Origin: Pseudomonadota bacterium
GTDB taxonomy: Bacteria > Pseudomonadota > Alphaproteobacteria > UBA8366 > JADFVY01
Assembly: GCA_030671915.1 (NCBI GenBank)
Contig: DAOVHN010000067.1
Location: 1-8,712 of the forward strand
Direction: 5' to 3'
Length of the DNA stretch: 8,712 nucleotides
Under the pieces are notes generated by a model that was given only the letters and a program-made list of their open reading frames with translations, did no database searches and had not been told where the DNA came from. The first letter of the stretch is position 1, and every line of letters starts with the position of its first letter. Below, one piece after another: positions 1-5,481 of this stretch. The translations under genes and the position numbers were made by a program.

Positions 1-449
1 AGCATCCGGTGGTGCTGGTCAGCCATACCGACGCCACGGCTTTCGCGGCGTGGCTTAGTTTGAAGACAGGTGAAAACTGGCGGCTGCCCACCGAGGCCGA
101 GTGGGAAAAGGCGGCCCGCGGCGTTTACGGCAGGCGCTTCCCCTGGGGCGAGGAGTTCGACCCGGCGCGCCTGAACAGCAACGACGCGGGGCCGTTCGAC
201 ACCACGGTCGCGGGCGGAATTCTGTCCGGGATCAGCCCTTACGGCATGCTGGATGCAGCGGGCCAGGTCTATGAATGGACGGCTGCGGCGGCCGCCGGCG
301 GCCGCTTCATCGTCAAGGGCGGCTCGTGGGACGACAAGGGTTGCGGGGTCTGCCGGCCCGCCGCGCGCCACAGCCGCCCGGCGACCCTGAAACATATCCT
401 TATCGGCTTCCGCCTGGTGCGCGGCGGGTACGCCGTGGCGGTTCAATAA
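1..449 (+). CDS. SUMF1/FGE-sulfatase family protein, C-terminal part (5' end outside window)
   Basis: The frame is open from the first base of the window, so the true start lies upstream; the GTG at 9 is just an internal Val codon in a family-typical HPVV segment. The visible part carries the hallmarks of the formylglycine-generating-enzyme (SUMF1/EgtB/PvdO) fold: RLPTEAEWEKAARG, FPWGEEFD, SPYGMLDAAGQVYEW, and the C-terminal KGGSW...RPAAR...GFRLVR block. Family members include true sulfatase-activating enzymes, nonheme-iron enzymes such as EgtB, and many proteins of unknown role. True FGEs carry two catalytic Cys four residues apart (C-x4-C) after GGS; here there are two Cys in a CGVC arrangement (codons 342-344 and 351-353), so formylglycine-generating activity cannot be claimed. 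The next gene follows after 65 bases on the same strand and may be co-transcribed. Confidence 0.88.
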   Translation, partial: HPVVLVSHTDATAFAAWLSLKTGENWRLPTEAEWEKAARGVYGRRFPWGEEFDPARLNSNDAGPFDTTVAGGILSGISPYGMLDAAGQVYEWTAAAAAGGRFIVKGGSWDDKGCGVCRPAARHSRPATLKHILIGFRLVRGGYAVAVQ

Positions 450-514
450 ATGGTGACTGGCAGATGGTCGGCTGTCCTGATAAAAATCCCGATAAATAGA
501 AGGGATATATTGCC

Positions 515-1240
515 ATGACGGATGCCGGACCCATCGATTTCAGCAGTCTTCCGCGGGGCGAGCTCGAGGCAATGCTCGAGGCTGGCGGTAAAGTGCTTGA
601 ATCCATATGCGTTCTTGGGAATACCGGCGATAATGTCGTCGGCGAACTGTTGAACGACAGCGCGACATTCTATGAGTGGAATCATTATCCCGACGGCGAT
701 GTATTCGATCCGCGCAGCAACGCGCAATATTACTATCACGCCCATCCAAAGGACGAGCGCACCGGAGAGCACGGCCATTTTCATACATTCCTTCGCCCCA
801 AGGGCATGCCGCCGGGCATCGAACCCGCGGCCGTGCCGGATTTCACGGCGCCGGAGGGGGAAAACGACGCGCTGAGCCATCTGGTCGCCATTTCCTGCGA
901 CAAGCAGGGCGATCCGATCAAGCTGTTCACCACCAACCGCTGGGTGACGGGCGAGGTCTGGTACAAGGCCAGTGACGTGATCCGGATGCTCAGCTATTTC
1001 CAGATCGACCATGTGCGGCCGTCCTGGGCTGTCAATATCTGGGTCACGAACATGATGATCCTGTTCCGCCCGCAGATCCGCGCCATGATCGGGGAACGCG
1101 ACATCGTCGTCGATAAATGGGCCGCGGAAAACGACAGCGCCGATGTCTACGAAGACCGCGCGCTGGAGGTCACGACCGAATGCCCGATTTCGATCGAGGA
1201 TCAGATCGCGGCCGTCCGTAAGGCATTGAAACGGACGTAA
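515..1240 (+). CDS. Uncharacterised histidine-rich protein, DUF6969-like
   Basis: This is a 241-residue soluble protein with no signal peptide or membrane segment. The ATG at 515 is preceded by AAGGGA with a 9-base spacer. Its most striking part is residues 72-93: tyrosines, then H75-x-H77, then E85-H86-G-H88-F-H90. This looks like a metal site, but that is inference. Further on, SHLVAISCD (121-129), FTTNRWVTGE (138-147) and ILFRPQIRAM (182-191) are compact, probably conserved blocks. From memory the combination resembles the uncharacterised proteobacterial family DUF6969; I could not verify this by search. No enzymatic function can be assigned. It lies 65 bases after the SUMF1-family gene and converges, with only 12 bases between, on the minus-strand protease-like gene. 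Confidence 0.85.
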   Translation: MTDAGPIDFSSLPRGELEAMLEAGGKVLESICVLGNTGDNVVGELLNDSATFYEWNHYPDGDVFDPRSNAQYYYHAHPKDERTGEHGHFHTFLRPKGMPPGIEPAAVPDFTAPEGENDALSHLVAISCDKQGDPIKLFTTNRWVTGEVWYKASDVIRMLSYFQIDHVRPSWAVNIWVTNMMILFRPQIRAMIGERDIVVDKWAAENDSADVYEDRALEVTTECPISIEDQIAAVRKALKRT

Positions 1241-1252
1241 AAGCGCGGACTC

Positions 1253-2179
1253 CTACTGCCCGTAGCAGGGCCCGCCGGTCCATTGCTTGCTGCGGCCGCA
1301 GGACCAATCCTCGGCATCGGCTGCGTTACGCTGCCAGGACCAGCCGACGTTGTAGGCGTCCATCTCGATGTCGAGTAGGCTCCCGTCGGGCCGGCTGCTG
1401 CAGGAGGTCGGATCGTTGCTCTTGCAGCCACGCGTTCCAGCGAGTTGCTCCTCCACCTCGTCCGGGACCAGATCCTTGGCGGCGTCTTGTTGCATGCGCG
1501 CCATGAAACTCAGCGCCGTCGGGTCCGTCCCGCCCCACCAGGCCCAGCGTTCTGTCTTGTGCTGGTTTTCGTGTTGGATGATCTCGGCAAAGCAGTCAAT
1601 GCCCTTAGAGTTGCCGCCGCCGGTTTCCGGCGAGCGCGTAGCACACACCTTGTCGATAATCTTGTCACTCAGATAAACGGTGTCGCTTGTGTAGTTGTAC
1701 CGTCCGCCAACGCTCATCGAGGCGCCGCCCAACCCTTGGGCTTGCAGAACCGGCGTGTATTCCGCATGCAGTCCCCCGCTGGCCGAGGTCTGCATCCAGT
1801 AATAGAACCAGTTCGGGGTGGCGCCGGATCCCTTGCCTGGGTGCACCTTGGAACTGGAGGTGAAAAAGGCGCGCATCTCGCGTTTCAGTTCGCACTCGCA
1901 GTCCGGGTTGTTGGGCTTCAGCGTCAGGGCGTTCGGGCCGAATTTGCCGTTGGCCACGGGCATCCGGCGCAGCATGGTGGCTCGTAGCCGTCCGCCCTCC
2001 ATGTCGAAGCGTTCCTTCCGGCCGCTGCCGATATTTTCCATGTCCCAGGTGACGTCCTTCGGCCCAACCAGGCTTCCGTTCACCGTTACCCGCGAGAGGG
2101 CCTCGATCTCGAAATCTCCGCCCGTGTTAAACGACAGGTCGGTTTTGTCGGTCAGTTCGCCGTTATGTTTGAACGCCAT
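1253..2179 (-). CDS. Putative zinc metalloprotease with HENQH motif (or C-terminal half of a split gene)
   Basis: This 308-residue protein has a classical HExxH zinc-protease motif, IIQHENQHKTE, with H203, E204 and H207 (bases 1559-1573). A later segment LLDIEMDAYNVGW around E272 could supply the third zinc ligand, as in gluzincin-type enzymes; that assignment is inference. Eight cysteines (94, 96, 179, 196, 252, 260, 294, 305) suggest disulfides and an extracytoplasmic location, yet the ORF as called has no signal peptide. The N-terminal ~100 residues look beta-rich (LSFNTGGDFEIEAL, VTVNGSLVGP). The ATG at 2179 is the first start codon after the preceding gene's TAA, but the purine tract GAGGAA abuts it, too close for a good ribosome site. 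The frame is the same as that of the upstream signal-peptide ORF, with one TAA between. It is therefore either the distal half of a nonsense-split secreted protease or a gene translated by reinitiation. I do not recognise the family. Confidence 0.75.
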   Translation of the reverse strand: MAFKHNGELTDKTDLSFNTGGDFEIEALSRVTVNGSLVGPKDVTWDMENIGSGRKERFDMEGGRLRATMLRRMPVANGKFGPNALTLKPNNPDCECELKREMRAFFTSSSKVHPGKGSGATPNWFYYWMQTSASGGLHAEYTPVLQAQGLGGASMSVGGRYNYTSDTVYLSDKIIDKVCATRSPETGGGNSKGIDCFAEIIQHENQHKTERWAWWGGTDPTALSFMARMQQDAAKDLVPDEVEEQLAGTRGCKSNDPTSCSSRPDGSLLDIEMDAYNVGWSWQRNAADAEDWSCGRSKQWTGGPCYGQ

Positions 2180-2239
2180 TTCCTCGATGAAACAGAACTG
2201 GATGCGTTGCGATTCGCTCTCGTATGTCTCGCCGCCTTA
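2180..2239 (-). other. In-frame TAA plus 19 open codons joining two ORFs
   Basis: The TAA ending the 293-residue ORF occupies 2237-2239. The next 19 codons (2236-2180) are open, mostly end in G or C like neighbouring coding sequence, and run directly in frame into the ATG of the HENQH protein. They would encode GGETYESESQRIQFCFIEE, whose alternating hydrophobic/polar pattern fits the beta-rich sequences on both sides. No ATG, GTG or TTG in this frame and no convincing ribosome site lie between the TAA and the downstream ATG. Options are a nonsense mutation (for example CAA, GAA or AAA to TAA), an assembly error, programmed readthrough, or a genuine gene boundary. Confidence 0.6.
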
Positions 2240-3118
2240 CTCGTAGACGGCGGTAACCGTAACCGGGCCGGTGGTCTGGTCGAAGTCGAGATACAGGTCC
2301 GCCTCGGTATCCAGAAGACTCTCTCGATATTCGGGTTTCTTGCCTTCGGGCTCCACCTGGAAGGAAACGAATTTCCCACCGTCGCCGTTCTCCACCCGAG
2401 CCTGGACGATAAGCGTTTCCTTCTCCGTCTTGCCGCGCGCCGGATAGACGCATTTGCATTTTGGTACGTTGGTCACGACCTTGGGCTCTTCCTGCTCATC
2501 GTCGGTGTTCAGGGCGATACGGAATTTCGTCGTGATCGTGCCCATCCCGGCATCGAACTGAATGGTTCCCGAGTCCTTTAGCGCCAGCCCGCTGGCGGGC
2601 AGGGGGCGTTTCTTTACCTGCGGCCTTACTTTTGCGCGCTGCGTTTCGTTGTATGGCGTTACCTGATCGCCGGCCTGAATCGTGCCGGACCATTCGCCTT
2701 TATATTTCAGCTTGCCGAGCTTCAGGGTATAGGTGCCAGCGACCGTATCGATCGACAGCGACGCCTTGCCTTCGCCGCTGTCTCTCCCCGACCCTTGAAT
2801 GTCGCCGGACATCTCGCCCATATTCATTTGCTTCCTGCCGGTCATCGACAGGTCTATCCGTGACGTGCCCTCCCAATCCAGTTGCCGGCCCGTCGGGTCG
2901 ATCGTCGCGCGCGACACGGAGACGCTGCCTTTGACTTTCTCGAAAATCTCGACTTCCATGCCGCCTGGCAGCGTGCTGGTAGTGGCGATTTCGAAGAAAA
3001 AACTGCCCTCCCATGTTTCGACTTCCTTGAAGCGCGTGGCGTCCTCGCCGGCAGCGGCGGGTTGCGCCGCCAGCAGCGCGCCGGCCACGGCCAGTGTAAC
3101 GATACGTTTAAAATTCAT
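2237..3118 (-). CDS. Exported beta-rich protein of unknown function (possibly N-terminal half of the metalloprotease)
   Basis: This ORF of 293 residues begins with a Sec-type signal peptide: MNFKRI, a hydrophobic stretch VTLAVAGALLAA, then QPAAAG with likely cleavage near residue 23. The mature part is dominated by short strands separated by Gly/Asp/Asn turns (for example DWEGTSRIDL, GEWSGTIQAG, GPVTVTAVYE), suggesting one or more beta-sandwich domains. A CKC pair (C221, C223) echoes the CEC pair (C94, C96) of the next ORF. The start at 3118 has a strong ribosome site, GGGGGAG at 3127-3133 with an 8-base spacer. It is 44 bases after the 273-residue exported protein gene, so co-transcription is likely. 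The stop codon is in frame with the HENQH ORF downstream. No function can be assigned from sequence alone; if the TAA is not a real end, this is the export and accessory domain of a secreted protease. Confidence 0.82.
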   Translation of the reverse strand: MNFKRIVTLAVAGALLAAQPAAAGEDATRFKEVETWEGSFFFEIATTSTLPGGMEVEIFEKVKGSVSVSRATIDPTGRQLDWEGTSRIDLSMTGRKQMNMGEMSGDIQGSGRDSGEGKASLSIDTVAGTYTLKLGKLKYKGEWSGTIQAGDQVTPYNETQRAKVRPQVKKRPLPASGLALKDSGTIQFDAGMGTITTKFRIALNTDDEQEEPKVVTNVPKCKCVYPARGKTEKETLIVQARVENGDGGKFVSFQVEPEGKKPEYRESLLDTEADLYLDFDQTTGPVTVTAVYE

Positions 3119-3162
3119 ATCCGTTACTCCCCCTTGTCAGCGACTTGCTCTCTCGCGGGCGC

Positions 3163-3984
3163 CTACTGGTTCGGCGCGAAATCCTCGGCGGTCCAGTTCG
3201 ACGGATGGCGGTCGATGGCGATCCGCGTCCGGTAATCGATCGCGTCCATGCGCTCCAGATAGGCCATCGCCTCGTCCCAGCGGTCCTTCCGGCCGAGGGT
3301 CACGGTGTCGCCATCGCCCCGTAGCACCTTCGTCAACCGCCGGACCTCGTTCATATCGCCCTTCATTGCGGCCTCCTGGAGTTGTTTAGTCAGATCTTCC
3401 TGCTTGACCTCATCCTGCTCGAGATTCTGGTCCATCTCGCGGTCGAATTCGTCCTCGATGACCGCTCCCCGGTCCTTGCCGGTCTCGTCCGCCGGATAGA
3501 CCGCGACGTCCAGATGGCCGTATTTCGCGCAGGCCTTCTTCACGTCCGCCTGACCGCGTCCCCAGATGGCGGTGTATCCCTCCAGACTGGTCAGAATGGC
3601 ATTTCCGCTGCCGCATCTGGCCTCGGGCACGACGGCCTGGATTGTTATGCCGACACCCATGCCGTATAACCCGCCGGCCCCGACTGGGGCCTTATCCGGC
3701 ATTATTTGGCCGGACTCGTCGGCCCTCATCAGCGTGACGACGACGCCCGATTCAAGCTCCTTCGCCCGGCCCGCCGGGATTTTGTAGAACGCCAGCACCT
3801 TTTCCGGCGGATCCATGCTGTAATAAACGACCCTCGGCGCCGTCACCCTGCGGGCGTTCGAGTCGGCGACCGATCCGGGATAGGGCTCGGCGACGAGTTT
3901 CTGTGCCTGTGCGGCGGCTGTCGTTGCCAGCGTGGCGACGATTGCGATTGCGGCCACGCGGCCGGTGATGAAATATCGAGACAT
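3163..3984 (-). CDS. Exported protein of unknown function
   Basis: This is a 273-residue protein with a clear signal peptide: a basic start, hydrophobic VAAIAIVATLATTAAA, and AQA cleavage after about residue 27. The mature N-terminus contains PYPGSVADSN (35-44) followed by VVYYSMDPPEKVLAFYK (52-68). This PYPG...tyyt.d...V..FY pattern occurs in various small periplasmic proteins whose role is unknown to me. A single Cys pair (C124, C152) could form a disulfide. From about residue 176 to 225 the protein is highly charged and probably helical (EDEFDREMDQNLEQDEVKQEDLTKQLQEA), a candidate coiled coil. The start is supported by GGAGGGG at 3989-3995, four bases upstream of the ATG. It is the first gene of the probable three-ORF exported cassette running to 1253, and its 157-base leader contains a long imperfect hairpin. 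Confidence 0.85.
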   Translation of the reverse strand: MSRYFITGRVAAIAIVATLATTAAAQAQKLVAEPYPGSVADSNARRVTAPRVVYYSMDPPEKVLAFYKIPAGRAKELESGVVVTLMRADESGQIMPDKAPVGAGGLYGMGVGITIQAVVPEARCGSGNAILTSLEGYTAIWGRGQADVKKACAKYGHLDVAVYPADETGKDRGAVIEDEFDREMDQNLEQDEVKQEDLTKQLQEAAMKGDMNEVRRLTKVLRGDGDTVTLGRKDRWDEAMAYLERMDAIDYRTRIAIDRHPSNWTAEDFAPNQ

Positions 3985-4141
3985 TGTTCCCCTCCATTGC
4001 TGCCCGGCGCCCTCGGCTGCTCCTGCCTAATGCAAGCCGGGATATGGTCCGTTTGTGATAAAACGACCATAGCAGTTGTTTTCTGAACAATTCCTGAACG
4101 AATTTAGGGATATTGTTTCGGTCCCGGCCGCGCCGGATAGC
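3985..4141 (-). promoter_or_regulatory. Leader/promoter region of the exported-protein cassette
   Basis: This 157-base gap lies between the end of the RlpA-like gene and the start of the 273-residue exported protein, both on the minus strand. It contains a compact GC stem CCGGC-cgc-GCCGG (4124-4136) just after the RlpA stop, without a following U-run. It also has two direct copies of CTGAAC followed by AATT or GAATT (4083-4092 and 4094-4104), and the 11-bp imperfect inverted repeat at 4043-4071. It is noticeably more AT-rich than the flanking genes, as expected of a promoter. I could not place a convincing -35/-10 pair. Confidence 0.45.
4043..4071. repeat. Imperfect inverted repeat (11-bp arms, one bulge)
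   Basis: TATGGTC-c-GTTT at 4043-4054 pairs with AAACGACCATA at 4061-4071 around a six-base loop; the only flaw is one extra C. It lies 59 bases or more upstream of the exported-protein start. In RNA it would form a stable hairpin in the leader, and as DNA it could be an operator. No T-run follows in either direction, so an intrinsic terminator is unlikely. Confidence 0.6.
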
Positions 4142-4684
4142 TCAGCCTTGGCGGGCGGGCCTCAGATAGGTGACGCGAACCTTCGCCGTGCCCTGCTTAA
4201 CGAAGCCGAGATGCTTCGCCGCCGCGTAGGACAGGTCGATGATGCGCTTCTTGCTGAAGGGGCCGCGGTCGGCGATAACGACGATGACCGAGCGGCCGTT
4301 GGCCAGGTTGGCGACCCTTACCTGGGTGCCGGTGGGCAATGTCGTGTGGGCCGCCGTCATCTCGTACATATTGAATTTGCGGCCGGTGGCGGTGGGTCTG
4401 CCGTGGAAATCCTTGCCGTACCATGAGGTCATGCCGGTGCGGTCGTAAGACCGGTCGTCGCGCGGCACATAGCGCACGCCCGCCACCGTATAGGGCCTGC
4501 CCAGCTTGTAGGGAATGTCTGTCGGAGGCGCCTTGGCCTGGCCCGTCGAAGCGAGGCTGACGGCAGGCGCCGCGCCCCCTGATCGCCGGGGTTTATTGTC
4601 GCTGCCGCAGGCTGCAAGGAATATTGCGGCCAACAGCAGTATTGCCGCGTGGCGTGTGGGAAAGCGGTAGCGAATTCCGACCAT
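4142..4684 (-). CDS. rlpA: RlpA-like septal ring lipoprotein (DPBB domain, no SPOR domain)
   Basis: This 180-residue lipoprotein has a signal peptide ending in the lipobox LAAC (Cys26), so it should be lipidated and membrane-anchored. Residues 27-75 form a Pro/Ala-rich linker. The rest is a double-psi beta-barrel domain of the rare lipoprotein A family: GMTSWYGKDFHGRPTATG, MTAAHTTLPTGTQVRVANL, VIVVIADRGPF, RIIDLSYAAAKHLG. Some RlpA proteins are lytic transglycosylases that cut peptidoglycan lacking peptide stems and act at the septum; whether this one is catalytic is not shown. Unlike the longer family members it stops right after the barrel and lacks the C-terminal SPOR domain that binds denuded septal glycan. 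The start is supported by GGAG at 4693-4696 with an 8-base spacer. An 8-bp perfect inverted repeat sits just upstream of that site. The gene is 65 bases downstream of the GntR regulator on the same strand, with no obvious functional link. Confidence 0.92.
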   Translation of the reverse strand: MVGIRYRFPTRHAAILLLAAIFLAACGSDNKPRRSGGAAPAVSLASTGQAKAPPTDIPYKLGRPYTVAGVRYVPRDDRSYDRTGMTSWYGKDFHGRPTATGRKFNMYEMTAAHTTLPTGTQVRVANLANGRSVIVVIADRGPFSKKRIIDLSYAAAKHLGFVKQGTAKVRVTYLRPARQG

Positions 4685-4697
4685 GGCCCATACTCCG

Positions 4698-4725
4698 GAA
4701 TGTCATTTCAACGATCCTGACATTC
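4698..4725. repeat. Perfect 8-bp inverted repeat abutting the rlpA ribosome site
   Basis: GAATGTCA (4698-4705) and its exact reverse complement TGACATTC (4718-4725) flank a 12-base spacer. On the minus-strand transcript the hairpin would end one base before the GGAG ribosome site of the RlpA gene (4693-4696). It could be a repressor operator with half-sites two helical turns apart, or an RNA hairpin influencing translation. There is no U-run, so it is not a standard terminator for the regulator gene. Confidence 0.6.
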
Positions 4726-4749
4726 AGCATGATTCGGGTTGGTAAAAGG

Positions 4750-5469
4750 TTAATCCGCAGGATCCTGGCGTTCGGTCGCGGTCGCGTTTTCGGCTGCCGC
4801 GCGCTTGTTGTCGAGATGCCGGCGCAAGACTTCAGCCAGCTTTTTGCCGTCGCGCTCGTCCAGCGCCTCCAGCATTTCCTCATGCTCACGGATCGCCTGG
4901 TCCCAGCGTTCCGGCGCCAGGTTTGCGGCGAAACGGTGCCTGCGGATGCGGCCGCCCAGCCGCTTGTGGATCTCCAGCAACACGGCGTTGCCCGATAACT
5001 CGACGATCCTGTCGTGGATTCTCTGGTTCAGATTGAAATATTCCAGCCGTTGGCCGCGCGCCCTGTGCAGGGCCATCTGGTAGTGCAGTACGCGGATTTC
5101 GGCGACGTCGTCATTGCGCAGGTTGGCGCAGGCCAGTTCCCCGGCCAGCGCTTCCAGGGCGCCGATAACACGAAACGTGTCCTCGATATCGTCCAGGCTC
5201 AACGACGCGACGGTCGCCCCCCGGTTCGGCTGCAAAACGATCAGGCCTTCGGATGTCAGCGTCTTGATGGCCTCGCGCAGTGGCGTGCGCGATAGGCCCA
5301 TGCGGTCGCACAGGGATTGTTCCGTGATGCGCTCGCCCGGCGCCAGATCGCCCTCGACGATCATGTCGCGCAGGCGCTCCGCCGCCGCCTCATGCAGCGG
5401 CCGGCGCGACCGGCGCTCTGTCGCTTCTTCGTCCGCCGTCTCCATCCTCTGCCAACTGTTCTCGGTCAT
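4750..5469 (-). CDS. GntR family transcriptional regulator, FCD (FadR) subfamily
   Basis: This is a 239-residue DNA-binding regulator. Residues 23-90 form the GntR winged helix, with LRDMIVEGDLAPGERITEQ, the recognition region MGLSRTPLREAIKTL and the wing EGLIVLQPNRGATVAS. Residues 95-222 match the all-helical FCD effector domain, with candidate metal ligands H152 (NQRIHDRI), H196 (REHEEML) and H218 (LRRHLDN); position 148 is Asn where many members have Asp. FCD proteins bind small organic acids, often through a metal, and usually repress the operon they sit in. The gene lies 12 bases after the dehydrogenase stop; its ribosome site (AGGAG/GAGGG) overlaps that stop, so the two are almost certainly co-transcribed. 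The likely target is the palindrome TTGTATACAA upstream of the dehydrogenase. The ligand is unknown; the dehydrogenase substrate (a 2-hydroxyacid) is the natural guess. Confidence 0.95.
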   Translation of the reverse strand: MTENSWQRMETADEEATERRSRRPLHEAAAERLRDMIVEGDLAPGERITEQSLCDRMGLSRTPLREAIKTLTSEGLIVLQPNRGATVASLSLDDIEDTFRVIGALEALAGELACANLRNDDVAEIRVLHYQMALHRARGQRLEYFNLNQRIHDRIVELSGNAVLLEIHKRLGGRIRRHRFAANLAPERWDQAIREHEEMLEALDERDGKKLAEVLRRHLDNKRAAAENATATERQDPAD

Positions 5470-5481
5470 GCCGTCATTCCC

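Noticed and set aside
288..305. 18-bp perfect palindrome GCGGCCGCCGGCGGCCGC
   Set aside because: It lies inside the SUMF1-family coding region in an Ala/Gly-rich stretch; such GC-only palindromes arise easily from codon bias.
486..506. Possible hairpin ATCCC...GGGAT covering the ribosome site of the 241-residue protein
   Set aside because: Only five base pairs with an 11-base loop, too weak to claim translational control.
443..1012. 189-codon minus-strand frame opposite the His-rich protein
   Set aside because: The plus-strand gene has a proper ribosome site and protein-like conserved blocks; the antisense frame has neither.
1241..1252. Bidirectional terminator in the 12-base gap between convergent genes
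   Set aside because: No inverted repeat or T-run is present in the gap or straddling it.
4124..4136. GC-rich stem CCGGC-cgc-GCCGG after the RlpA stop codon as a terminator
   Set aside because: The stem is only five pairs and is not followed by a U-run on either strand.
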